A DNA stretch of 64,000 nt from Lactifluus volemus (GCA_022376515.1 WTXI01000051.1:1-64000), one strand, 5' to 3'. Positions 24,109-35,251 are shown, counted from the stretch's first letter. Notes: generated by a model from the sequence alone, not told the origin. Numbers and translations are program-made.

Positions 24109-25290
24109 CTATATCAGTACACTCGAGCACCCATTTAGAGGTTGCCACTCACAGTCATCGTCTGCTGCGTCATACAGCTCGAACCCTTTGAGCGAAAACT
24201 GATACCACAGTTCGTACCACAGGCCGCAAATTACCTTGGCCAATGCAAGGAAACCGCCTTCGTAAAGGAACGTGGCAAGGTACTTTGCCTTGAGCGCAGG
24301 CACTCGTACCATGTCTAGAGAACCAGCTAACGTGCAGGGACTGAGCGTACAGATGAAGGTAAGGACTGTGGCTGGTGCAGAAAGGCACGCGCCAATGCGA
24401 GACATTTGCTGTTGCTGAAGGTGCGAAAAATTTGCGCTGTCGACGAGGGCTGCAACATCCACCATCACCTTTTTTGCATCCGTGATGACTGCATCCGTTC
24501 CAGTAGGTGCCGTTGGCCCACGGTTGAGGATAAGTGGGGCAAGTAGAAGTGGATATCTGTTGAACAGGTCTAATGAGATAATCTGTGAATTGCATTCGCA
24601 GACGTGGATCACGCTCTGAAAGGCTTTCTTTGTTCCCAGCTGTGAAAGCGGCATGCTTCGTTAAGTCATGGTCCGAGCGAGAATGCCAGGAGGGCTGGGT
24701 TATCGAGCGGGGTCATGGACTGTCGCTGTGCATGTGACAATTCCGGGTCTGGATCGTTCCGGCAGACTATCGGCATGTGCAAGACTGGCAGTAACCAGCT
24801 CTGTGCAGCGTCGCTCAAACACATCCCATTCAACAGGTCACTTACGCTGAAGGTTTTTTACAATCTCGATCGCGCCAGGATGTTCAGCACAAAATACCCC
24901 GTAAGCTTTGAATGAAGCGGCCTTTCAGAGAGAATTGTAAGCATCAGCCAACCGTTTAGACACGCTTCCGGATGAAAAAGCACACAAACAAACACGAAAT
25001 ATTTCAAAGACGGCACAAAAAAAAAGCAAAACACTGACTGACCTGGGCAGTGAACAACGTAGCCACGCTTATCAAGGCGGTTTCGAAGTGCTCCTCGCCA
25101 TCATCACAATCAGTACTAGGCAGATCTACCTCATAATCGTCGGAAAATTCCAGAGCATTGAGACCGGGAACCCAACCAGAGAGTCGTACGGCATCGATCA
25201 GCATGCTATGAAAGACTTCATGGAGCGTCGGCCATCCCAGTTGGCCTCACGAACCATCGTAAGCTCGGTTGCGGGTGCCGCTGTCTGAGC
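24109..25290 (-). pseudogene. captured RhoGEF (DH-PH) gene fragment in element E copy 1
   Basis: On the - strand, exon-like pieces run from about 25290 to 24109. One carries AFKAYGVFCAEHPGAIEIV and WDVFERRC. After an intron come FTDYLIRPVQQI and, in another frame, YPLLLAPLIL. Together these are the Dbl-homology core (conserved region around LIRPVQR...YPLLL). A pleckstrin-homology-like strand pattern follows (KAKYLATFLYEGGFLALAKV...WYQFSLKGFELYDA). A frameshift inside the DH core is shared with copy 2, so it arose before the element multiplied. No N- or C-terminal remainder of the gene is present. The RhoGEF assignment rests on motifs, not on a search. Confidence 0.65.
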
Positions 25291-25339
25291 AGATGCATGC
25301 GACGACATTTGCAGGCAGGTGACAAAGTCATAAAATGAC

Positions 25340-25960
25340 AGGCGTGGGAAGCGCAGGAGGTGGTGGAGGCGGTGGCGGCGGCGGGGCAGGAGGCGGAGGC
25401 GGAGGCGAAAAAAGAAGAAAAAAAGTCAGGATGCGTTAGGTTTGGGCAGGCAGTGTGACAACATACCGGGGAGGTGCAGAACGCGTCTGCGCGGGCAGCG
25501 TGACACCGTGGACCGCCTGGCAGTGCCAGTGGGTCCAGGAGGTGCGCGATGTGGAGGCGAATGCGGCGGAGGCGGCGGAGGAGATGAAGGAGACGGAAGT
25601 GGCCCAGGAGGCCCAAGAGGAGGTGGTGCAGGTGGTGCAGGCGGCGGCGCAGGAGGAGGCAGCGGAGGCGGAAGGGAAAAAAAAAAGTCAGGCACGTTGG
25701 GGTGGGGCAGGCAGCATGACAACGTACCGAAGAGGGTGTAGAAGACGCCGACGCAGGCAGCATGACGCCAAGGACTGCCCGGCAGTGCCAGTGGATCCAG
25801 GAGCCGCGCGATGTGGAGGTGGCGAAAGCGGTGGAGGCGGCGTGGAGAGAGAGAGAAAAAAGGCAGGGATGCTGAGACGTGTGGCGGGGCAAGACGGCGA
25901 GCAGTGGTGGCGACAACAGAGGCGAGACAGCGACAGAGGGGGACAGAGGGAGGGATAGGC
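25340..25960. repeat. GGA-rich degenerate tandem block in element E copy 1
   Basis: Units of roughly 250 bp repeat. Each has a GGNGGN-rich part, an A-run followed by GTCAGG, then GGCAGGCAG.RTGACAAC and a conserved GGCAGTGCCAGTGG.TCCAGGAG segment. Two full units and one partial are visible. Long open frames on both strands are low-complexity shadows. Confidence 0.65.
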
Positions 25961-26892
25961 GCAGACAACGAGAGGCACGAAAATGATGAGGCAAACGAAA
26001 ATCAACATCAAGTAAACAAGAGTAAACAACCGATGCAGGTGCACCGGAACAACTTAGCAAAAATTTCGTGACTTTGGCAAAAACTTCGCGACTTCACAAA
26101 ATTTTCAGTGTGCTTAGCTAATTATGTGATAATTAAGCGACTTTAAGCGACTTTAAGTGAATTTTAAGCAACTTTAAGCAACTGTACATGTTTAAGTAAC
26201 AATTAAGCAAACACAATAACTAGTAACCAGTGAACCAATTGTTTTAAGTGGTTTTAAGTGACAATTAAGCGACACCTGATAATCAAGCAACTGCTAAGTG
26301 CAGTAAGCAGTCAACAAGATGTTTTAAGTGCAATTAAGTACACAGACATGACACTTAAGCAGTTGATTAAAAATCACGTGACCACTTTGCTTAAAAAATG
26401 GGCATCACTTAACTTGCTTAATTGTGCTTAAATGACTTAATTGTCTTAAGCTTCGCTTAATGTACTTAAAACTACTTAAAAAGCAATTTTAAGCAATTTT
26501 AAGTACATTTTAAGCATATTTTAAGCACATTTTAAGTAAAACTTTTTAAGTGACTTTAAGTAACTTTAAGCTGCTCGGACATTTTGCTGATGAAGCGTGT
26601 AGAACTGACCAGAACGTTACGGAAGCTAACGGAAGGTGGGAGAATCGTCCAACGTATCGATGAGTAGGGAAAGGAAAATGATGAGTCAGGGTCACCTGTG
26701 ACCGTCACGTCACGTTACCGTGACAAAGACCAGTCTATGACTACAGAAAAGTAAACGAATGGACGGTGAAAGACGTGTACCCCCTCCCCCGCATCGACAC
26801 AATCTTTGACCAAATGGGAGATGCCAAACTGATGTCCAAGTTTGACATTAGAGATGGATACTACAACATTCAAATTCATCCAGATAGCCAAT

Positions 26893-27461
26893 TGTCAAGG
26901 CTCAGAGGGGCCTTGGCGCACGACGGTGCTGTAACAGTGATCGAGGAGGGCTGAGCGTGGCACTAAGCCTCAGCACGACGAGAATCACACAAGTTCTTCC
27001 CTTGGCTTTACTATAGAGGAGAGCGTCGCGCTGACGGATGCACTCTACTGTATTGTCAAAGAAGAGGTCAAGGGTAATCACAAGACGAGACTAAGTCTTG
27101 GATGACAACGGTCAGGAGGTCTGACTTGAAGGGGGCAAGAAGGGAAGGGGATTCAACTAGTCTGATTGCAGACGAAGCGAAGTCTAAGGAGACAAGCTAC
27201 AACGGACCGGTTTATATACTCCTAGGGTGTGATGCTGAGTCATAGAGTCCCAGGCATGTCACAGTGTGACACGCCTCCTAAATAATATATCGTAGATCGA
27301 ACAGAGAAACTACGGAGATCTACGGAGATACCTCGGACAGATCCAGAGATCGTATCGTATCAGCAAGATCCGTATCGTAGATTGTCTCGGAAGAAAGCGA
27401 AAAAGATACCCACGGTCATATGAGGCTAATACATAAGCAAATCACGTGCCAAACCGTAACA
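26893..27461 (+). repeat. solo LTR of family F6 in copy B RT
   Basis: 569 bp, TGTCAAGG...CCGTAACA, flanked by CCAAT on both sides (26888-26892 and 27462-27466). Its removal restores the RT reading frame. Confidence 0.9.
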
Positions 27462-30400
27462 CCAATGGATCACAGCAGTAAAAACGGACGAAGGACTATT
27501 CGAAGCGAAGGTCATGCCCTTTGGGTTGTGCAATGCACCCGCCGCCTTCCAAAGGATGGCGGATCGCATCTTTGCCAATCTAAAAAAGAAATACCCCCGC
27601 TGGGTCCATTGGTACCTAGACGATTTCCTCATCGTGACCCCCGACGACCCAGAATTGCATGATCAGATCACCAAAGAGTACCTGGAAATTCTGGAAAAAG
27701 AGTCACTCTTCCTGAAACCAGAGAAGTGCCAGTTTGCCAGAAAAGAAATCGAGTTTTTGGGATACGTAATTGACCAAGGCACTATTCGCATCGACCCAAG
27801 CAAGAAGCATGGGTTAGAGGAGTGGCCGCGCCAACTGAAGTCAGTGCGAGAAGTCCGCAGCACACTTGGAGTCTTGGGCTACCAGCGGCAGTTTATTCCA
27901 GGATTTGCCAATGTCACTAGACCCCTAACCAACCTATTGAAAAAGATGACCAAGTTTGAGTGGATGGAAGAATGTACGCAGGCAGTGGACCAACTAATCA
28001 AGGCAGTCACTAGCGATCCGGTCCTACAGAGGCCTAACCTGGCTGAGCCATTCGTCTTAGAAGTTGACGCTTCACAATACGCCAGTGGAGCGATCCTCCA
28101 CCAACCCAACAAAGATCAGAAATTGCGCCCTGTGGGTTACTACTCACGGACATTCAACCAAGCAGAAAGAAACTATGACATCCATGATCGGGAGCTATTG
28201 GCAATGATCCGAGGGCTGGAGCACTGGCGGCACCTCCTATTGAGCTCGCCACACGTTATCACCGTCGTCAGCGACCATGCCAACCTCCAATACTACAGAG
28301 AGGCTCACAAGATCAGTCGACAGGTGGCGCGTTACATCCCTAAGATGGCCGAATACAACATGAAGATCGTACATCAGCCAGGAAAGACTAACAAGGCCGA
28401 CCCGTTGTCGCGACGACCAGGATGCGACCAGGGGGAGAACGACCACGAAGACGTGCTAGTCCTGCCTCCGGAACTTTTTGTGCGTCTCTTCACCGAAGAA
28501 CAATCGCTGGAGCAGGAGGTAGAACGAGCCCAGGAACAGCACCGACAACAGTTGGAAGAATGGACGAAGACAGAGGGAGTGCGAAGGCACCAAACACGCC
28601 TTGGAACCAAGTGGTATCACCACGACCGGTTGGCAGTTCCAGAGGACCCCGCAGTGCACCGAAGCATCCTGCAAATGTACCACGACCACAAGACGGCAGG
28701 GCACCCAGGTATCATGAGAACTTGGTCCACGATCACCAAGGACTACTGGTGGCCCACCATGAGGACGTTCGTCACCAAGTACGTACAAGGGTGCGCCACT
28801 TGCCAAAGCACCAAAAGTGGCACGACCAGACCTAAGGTCCCCTTGGTGCCCATTCCCCTGAAACAAAGTTATGCCCCGTATTCGACGATCGCCCTAGACC
28901 TGATCACAGACCTCCCAGAGTCGCAAGGCTACAATAGCATCCTGACCATCACCGACCATGATTGTAGCAAAGCGGCATTCTTTATCCCCTGTAATAAAAC
29001 CATCGACAGTGAGGGGATTGCAAGATGCTATGCCAAAGAGGTGTTCCCCCATTACGGCCCCCCGAAACAGGTGATTTCGGACCGTGACCTGCGCTTTGCG
29101 TCAAAATGGACAAAGGAATTGTGCAGACAATTGGGGATTGACCAGAACATCAGTACGGCATACCATCCCCAGACGGATGGCCAATCAGAGCGAACAAACC
29201 AATGGCTAGAACAATACCTGCGCGTCTATGGAAATTTTCAACAGAACGACTGGGTCAGCTGGTTGCCTCTAGCCCAATTTGTACACAATTCGTGGATTAA
29301 TGAAACAACAAAACAAACTCCGTTCGACTTACTCATGGGACACACGCCCACGGTGTGGCAAACGGAAAAAGAAGGGAAGATGCCAGCAGTGGAAAGGCGC
29401 AAAGAATATCTGATGGAGAAGCGTAACCAGGCGCGCCAAGCAATTCAAAGGGCGCAAGACCTCCTCCAAAAGCAGAACGTGCGGAAGAAGGGGAGGCGAG
29501 CTTACGCCCCCTTTCAAGAGGGAGACCAGGTCTGGCTAGATGGGAAGAACCTCAAAACCTCGCACCCCTTTGCTAAACTAGCCCCAAAATGATACGGCCC
29601 CTTTTCTGTGGTCCAGGTGATCAATCCGGTAGTATTCAGGCTGAAACTTCCGGATCAGTGGCGTCAGAAACGCGTCCACCCCATTTTCCATGCGTCTCTT
29701 CTATCCCCATATAAGGAGACGGAGGAAAATGGACAAGCCTTCACAGAACCAGCCCCCGACGTAATAGAAGGAGAAGAAGAATACGAAGTTGAACAGGTGT
29801 TGGACTCCAGGCGAAAAGGGCATGGCAAGGGGCGCCTCGAGTACTTCCTGAAATGGGAAGGGTACCCACACGCTCATAACACCTGGGAGCCAGCTGATCA
29901 AGTGCACGCGGACGATCTGGTGGAAGAATTCCACAAACAGAACCCAACAAAAGCTAGAAAGATTATAATAAGACGGGGAAGGGTGGACAACAGACAATGC
30001 AGCTTCGCTCCCTCTTCCAAGAGCCCCACGAGCCTCCCTTCATCGTCCCTCACTTTCGCGAATTCTTTCTTAAACAACAAATCCACATCACCTACGCCCA
30101 CCATAGCCAGCACAAACACTACTGTCGGGAGGCCATCTGCGCTTCCCATTACTAACTCCCCTGCTACCTCACTCCCTTACACTTGGGAGGAAATCCAATC
30201 TGCAAACCTTGACCTCTCCCTCCCCCAAATCTTCCAAGCTTCTCGAGCAGACGCTGACTTCTTCAACCCCAAGCGGGAACATCGCACTTCCCCTGGCTCC
30301 TTTATAGTTGACTACCGCCAAGTCCATCTCGTGTGCCTGGGGATCCCGTATGACTGGCCAGTGGGGCGCGAAAACAACTACGAGTGGCCTTACAATCCCT

Positions 30401-31212
30401 ATAAGTACTACGAGGATACCCGACAGTGTCTTCACTGCCTTTTGACTTCAAGTGGAGGAGAGACCACCCTGGAACCCAGAGGTGCACCCGCATCTTCACT
30501 GACGGCCGTAGCACCATGGTTGCCCAAAGGTTGGGTGACTTCGCTAGACCAGAAACCCCTGAGGAGGAGTGGTTTGAGGAAGACGATGAAGGCCGGTTGC
30601 GCATCAACCTCCTTTGGGCCCCCACGCTCCCCGCTGTCGTGGCGGCGCAGACCGACAGTTGGGTCCCGGATCCGCCCCCTCAAATGCATAGCATTGGCAC
30701 CCAGACGACCACAGTTAGCACGGAAGACAAAGCCATTCAAGCGTTCCCCGCCTACGGGACCACTGAGTACTGGCTCGATCAAAGGGACGGTAATCCCGGG
30801 GGTCCTCAGCAGAGAGATCGGGATATGGAACCACGAGCACACCTTGCTCTTCACCCACACGGACTTGATCGCCTGGGACTCGATTCCAGAGGTCTTCAGA
30901 GTTTCGATTTTCCAAATGACACTACGCCGAGTCGAGAACTGAAGCTCTGTCGCTTCCATGGCCGACTGATAACCCACAACAGCGACAGCTGCCCTTTCCT
31001 CACTTCTCATGCATGCCGGGCTTGGAGTCTGTCACATTCCTGAGGACCATGTGTGGCACGGCGGGGGATGTCTGCTCGATGGCACAATTGAAGAGATCAA
31101 GAGGAAGCGTAAGCAGATGGAGATGTTGGACACTTGTGTCGCAGGGCCGTCCCAGTCACGACGTAAAACTGACTAAGGTGGCAGGTGGGACTGCCTTCTA
31201 GAGAGGGGGTAT

Positions 31213-31730
31213 TGTTACGGAATGCAGGACACGTTGGACCCTATGCTTCCCTAACCCACTTACTCATAGTGATGACATCCCTTCCACATTGTTTCTATTG
31301 TGCTGACTGTTCTATTGTCTTGATGCTCTATTGTTCGTCCCGATTGGTCCAGTGTTATTGTCTCGCGTCTCTATTGTTCTAGTTCCCTATTGTTCTTGAC
31401 CACTTGCTTATTGTCCACCCTAGTTTGGTAGAACAATTAGCACAGATTGTATAAGTAGGCCTCAGCTGGTAGCTTGGACCCCAGCTTCGGCTTTAACCTG
31501 AATCCACTAGTTTCACTCCCCTCTGAGCCAGAACAAGTCCTCTCCTCATCCTCCTCTCTTTCTCCTATCCTCTTAAACACCCTAATAAGGCCCTTAAAGC
31601 TTGGCGGGTGTGCTATAACACCCCAGGACTCTGCGCATCGTTGCCCTGGTGCAACCCTGAGTCCAGGTCTTTGGAGGGACCAGAACAAATTGAACCCTTG
31701 TTGGGACCCGGCCCCAGTGGAGCCGTAACA
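31213..31730 (+). repeat. 3' LTR of copy B (family F1)
   Basis: 518 bp, TGTTACGGAATG...GGAGCCGTAACA, preceded by the polypurine stretch AGAGAGGGGGTAT. It has a TATA-like box (tgtataagtagg near 31448). Confidence 0.95.
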
Positions 31731-31966
31731 GCCACCGTCTATCCTCTTTGGGAACAGCAACTCCAACCATCGCGTGCGCCGGCCCACTAGTCCGTCTCGC
31801 GTGATACGAACACAGAGAGTTTACACAGTCAAGTTTACTCCACACAGGACCTTGCCTGCACATGCTAGAATCAACTATTTGGTGTTGCTAGTCTTGTTCA
31901 ACTCGCCACAGCAAATAGCCAACCAGAACGACGCTCACTTCGAGCCACAGTCCCTGTGAACCATGA
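31731..31966 (+). repeat. 3' remainder of an F4-family LTR
   Basis: It matches the last ~240 bp of the solo LTR at 40315-41250 (shared end ...CACTTCGAGCCAC...GAACC.TGACA). Copy B inserted at GCCAC within this LTR; the 5' remainder lies left of the window. Outside it, host coding sequence of a CK1-like kinase begins. Confidence 0.85.
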
Positions 31967-32569
31967 CACATATAAAAGGCAAATCCCATTTGTTGGTAAC
32001 CAATGCTTTGCTTCCATTTGAACCCTCCGTAGTCAGCAACAATCACGCCGCGATGACCTCAAGTCGGTTGCCTACATCCTCATTTACCTTCTCTGCAGTG
32101 CTCTCCCGTGGCAGGACTATGAGCATGTTGCAGATCATTAGCAAAATGTCCGAGCAGCTTATTTCTACTTAAACTCACTTAAAAAAATTTTTTAAGTACT
32201 CCTAAGTACTTTAAGTACTTTAAGCACTTTAAGTCATTTTAAGACAAGTCAGCCTCCAGGAAATTGCTTATTTTCACTTATTTTCACTTATTTTCGCTTA
32301 TTTTCTTTTTTTTTTAACTTAAAATTAGGTCAATTTCAACATTTGAGTGAGTTTCAAGCATGTTTAAGTGAGATTTAAGCACTTTTAAGAACATTTTAAG
32401 CAAAATATATTTGAGACTACACTACAACATTAATAACTAGGACAAGGCTCATGGGAAACACAGGAGGCACAGGAAACATGGAAGCCACAGGAGATGCAGG
32501 ACACAATCTCGAACTCATGAACTTGATTGTAGAGGCAAAAAGAATAAGGGAGCAGTGCTGAAAAAAAAG

Positions 32570-33760
32570 CTATATCAGTACACTCGAGCACCCATTTAGA
32601 GGTTGCCACTCACAGTCATCGTCTGCTGCGTCATACAGCTCGAAGCCTTTGAGCGAAAACCGATACCGCAGTTCGTACCACGGGCTGCAAATTACCTTGG
32701 CCAATGCAAGGAAACCGCCTTCGTAAAGGAACGTGGCAAGGTACTTTGCCTTGAGTGCAGGCACTCATACCACATCTAGAGAACCAGCTAACGTGCAGGG
32801 ACTGAGCGTACAGATGAAGGTAAGAACTGTGGCTGGTGCAGAAAGGCATGCGCCAATGCGAGACATTTGCTGTTGCTGAAGGTGCGAAAAATTTGCGCTG
32901 TCGACGAGGGCTGCAACATCCACCATCACCTTTTTTGCATCCGTGATGACTGCATCCGTTCCAGTAGGTGCCGTTGGCCCACGGTTGAGGATAAGTGGGG
33001 CAAGTAGAAGTGGATATCTGTTGAACAGGTCTAATGAGATAATCTGTGAATTGCATTCGCAGACGTGGATCATGCTCTGAAAGGCTTTCTTTGTTCCCAG
33101 CTGTGAAAGCGGCATGCTTCGTTAAGTCATGGTCCGAGCGAGAATGCCAGGAGAGCTGGGTTATCGAGTGGGGTCATGGACTGTCGCTGTGCATGTGACA
33201 ATTCCAGGTCTGGATCATTCCAGCAGACTATTGGCATGTGCAAGACTGGCAGTAACCAGCTCTGTGCAGCGTCGCTCAAATGCATTCCATTCAACAGGTC
33301 ACTTACGCTGAAGGTTTTTTACAATCTCGATCGTGCCAGGATATTCAGCACAAAATACCCCGTAAGCTTTGAATGAAGCGGCCTTTCAGAGAGAATTGTA
33401 AGCATCAGCCAACCGTTTAGACACGCTTCTGGATGAAAAAGCACACAAACAAACACGAAATATTTCAAAGATGGCACAAAAAAAAAGCAAAACACTGACT
33501 GACCTGGGCAGTGAACAACGTAGCCACGCTTATCAAGGTGGTTTCAAAGTGCTCCTCGCCATCATCACAATCAGTACTAGGCAGATCTACCTCATAATCG
33601 TCGGAAAATTCCAGAGCATTGAGACCAGGAACCCAACCAGAGAGTCGTATGGCATCGATCAGCATGCTATGAAAGACTTCATGGAGCATCGGCCATCCCA
33701 GTTGGCCTCACGAACCATCGTAAGCTCGGTTGCGGGTGCCACTGTCTGAGCAGATGCATG
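32570..33760 (-). pseudogene. captured RhoGEF fragment in element E copy 2
   Basis: It has the same layout as copy 1, with the same frameshift in the DH core. It additionally carries TGA at 32765-32767 where copy 1 has CGA (- strand), another CpG-to-TpG change. Confidence 0.62.
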
Positions 33761-33799
33761 CAATGACATTTGCAGGCAGGTGACAAAGTCATAAAATGA

Positions 33800-34430
33800 C
33801 AGGCGCGGGAAGCGCAGGAGGTGGTGGAGGCGGTGGCAGTGGTGGGGCAGGAGGTGGAGGTGGAGGCGAAAAAAGAAGAAAAAAAGTCAGGACGCGTTAG
33901 GTTTGGGCAGGCAGTGTGACAACATACCGGGGAGGTGCAGAACGCGTCTGCGTGGGCAGCATGACACCATGGACCGCCCGGCAGTGCCAGTGGGTCCAGG
34001 AGGTACGCAATGTGGAGGCGAATGCGGCGGAGGTGGCGGAGGAGGCAGAGGAGGTGGAGGAGACGGAAGTGGCCCAGGAGGCCCAAGAGGAGGTGGTGCA
34101 GGTGGTGCAGGCGGCGGCGCAGGAGGAGGCAGTGGAGGTGGAAGGGAAAAAAAAAGTCAGGCACATTGGGGTGGGGCAGGCAGCATGACAACATACCGAA
34201 GAGGGTGTAGAAGACGCCGACGCAGGCAGCATGACGCCAAGGACTGCCCGGCAGTGCCAGTGGATCCAGGAGCCGTGCGATGTGGAGGTGGCGAAAGCGG
34301 TGGAGGCGACGTGGAGAGAGAGAGAAAAAAGGCAGGGATGCTGAGACGTGTGGCGGGGCAAGACAGCGAGCAGTGGTGGCGACAACAGAGGCGAGACAGC
34401 GACAGAGGGGAACAGAGGGAGGGATAGGCA
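33800..34430. repeat. GGA-rich degenerate tandem block in element E copy 2
   Basis: It corresponds to 25340-25960 with small indels (for example an extra GGAGGCAGA segment near 34044). Open frames here are Gly/Arg/Pro-rich shadows. Confidence 0.65.
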
Positions 34431-35251
34431 CAGACAACGAGAGGCATGAAAATGATGAGGCAAATGAAAATCAACATCAAGTAAACAAGAGTAAACAACC
34501 GATGCAGGTGCACCGGAACAACTTAGCAAAAATTTCGTGACTTTGGCAAAAACTTCGCGACTTCACAAAATTTTCAGTGTGCTTAGCTAATTATGTGATA
34601 ATTAAGCAACTTTAAGCAACTTTAAGCAAATTTAAGCAACTTTAAGCAACTGTACATGTTTAAGTAACAATTAAGCAAACACAATAACTAGTAACCAGTG
34701 AACCAATTGTTTTAAGTGGTTTTAAGTGACAATTAAGCGACACCTGATAATCAAGCAACTGCTAAGTGCAGTAAGCAGTCAACAAGATGTTTTAAGTGCA
34801 ATTAAGTACACAGACATGACACTTAAGCAGTTGATTAAAAATCACGTGACCACTTTGCTTAAAAAATGGGCATTACTTAACTTGCTTAATTGTGCTTAAA
34901 TGACTTAATTGTCTTAAGTGTCGCTTAATGTACTTAAAACTACTTAAAAAGCAATTTTAAGCAATTTTAAGTATATTTTAAGCATATTTTAAGCACATTT
35001 TAAGTAAAACTTTTTAAGTGACTTTAAGTAACTTTAAGCTGCTCAGACATTTTGCTGATGATGTCATTCAATCCAAGGCAGATATTGATCAGTCCTCACT
35101 GCATGAGTCGGTTCCTCCTGAGTTCTTCTCGTTCCTTCACTACACCTGGTCATTGGCATTTAATGCCCACCCCGACTACAAGCTTCTTGGAAGCTATTTT
35201 GATCATTTTCATACAGACTCACTCATAGCTGTGAATTGGGGCAATATCTGA

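Larger units (their letters stand above)
23685..26592. mobile_element. inverted-repeat element E, copy 1 (2.9 kb, non-autonomous, carries RhoGEF fragment)
   Basis: The terminal inverted repeats are perfect over about 26 bp and begin CATCAGCAAAATGTCCGAGC. Inside each end lie several hundred bp of degenerate TTTTAAGY/CTTAAAA repeats (about 23715-23945 and 26100-26570). The centre holds a RhoGEF gene fragment (- strand) and a GGA-rich tandem block. No transposase was recognised. The target duplication is unclear: 2 bp (AA) at most with these ends. A near-identical second copy is at 32136-35060. Confidence 0.82.
23344..26725 (+). repeat. solo LTR of family F5, itself split by element E copy 1
   Basis: It starts TGTCACGGT and ends ACCGTGACA, flanked by AAGACC on both sides (23338-23343 and 26726-26731). 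Without element E it is about 470 bp. A TATA-like box (ttatatatactgg near 23613) lies in the left part. It interrupts copy B's RT. No other copy is in the window, so the assignment rests on ends, duplication and frame restoration. Confidence 0.8.
22570..31176 (+). pseudogene. pol of chromovirus copy B, in pieces
   Basis: Protease has LLDSGATENFI near 22655. A TGA at 22967-22969 separates it from RT, which runs to 23343, resumes after the F5 LTR at 26732, is cut again at 26892 and resumes at 27467. Removing both insertions restores the RT frame. YLDD is near 27615, and RNase H, integrase (HHCC, DDE) and chromodomain follow. Lesions against copy A are CGA to TGA at 29590-29592, a 1-bp loss near 30443 and two more near 31000. 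The C-terminal extension can be followed to 31176. From about 30443 the longest open frame is not the evolving one; see the rejected items. Confidence 0.88.
19884..31730 (+). mobile_element. Ty3/gypsy chromovirus copy B (family F1) with nested insertions
   Basis: Only the last 23 bp of the 5' LTR remain in the window (19884-19906, ...GGAGCCGTAACA), cut by G3. Gag and pol follow and a complete 3' LTR (31213-31730) closes it. Four insertions sit inside: an F2 solo LTR (21621), an F5 solo LTR holding element E (23344), an F6 solo LTR (26893) and, at its left edge, G3 with its own nest. B itself sits in an F4 LTR, whose 3' remainder starts at 31731. Confidence 0.85.
32136..35060. mobile_element. 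inverted-repeat element E, copy 2
   Basis: 2925 bp, near-identical to 23685-26592, with the same terminal repeats apart from one mismatch in each arm (CATTAGC at the left end, TCTGAGC in the right arm). It interrupts the kinase-domain exon of the host CK1-like gene. A 2-bp duplication (AT) fits the flanks. Confidence 0.82.
31967..35251 (+). pseudogene. host CK1-like kinase gene, C-terminal part, split by element E copy 2
   Basis: Coding piece 32033-32135 encodes QQSRRDDLKSVAYILIYLL and LPWQDYEHVA, the CK1 signature SRRDDL...LPWQ. After element E, 35061-35251 encodes the rest of a CK1 kinase domain (PPEFFSFLHYTWSLAF, HPDYKLLGSYF) and ends TGA. The 5' part was displaced beyond the window by the F4/B/G3/A nest. 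A likely intron acceptor (CCGTAG) is at 32032; sequence before it could not be framed. The protein differs from the CK1-like kinase in the hAT element, so this is a separate gene. It ends tail-to-tail with the Crinkler-type gene. Confidence 0.75.

Noticed and set aside
25218..26060. Long open frames on both strands of element E (up to 280 codons), also in copy 2
   Set aside because: They are Pro/Leu/His- or Gly/Arg-rich readings of the GGA-rich tandem block. Frames are equally open on both strands, as expected from composition.
26100..26570. TTAAG-type arrays as telomere-like or CRISPR-like repeats
   Set aside because: Spacing and sequence are irregular, there are no unique spacers, and the arrays lie symmetrically at both ends of a transposon, so they are subterminal repeats.
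30432..30942. Long second open frame over the pol extension of copy B (also 3480-3986 in A), suggesting overlapping genes in family F1
   Set aside because: Differences between A and B fall mostly at third positions of the other frame (the one open in A to 4222). This frame is reached in B only after a 1-bp deletion near 30443 and has a TGA in A at 3750, so it is a shadow.
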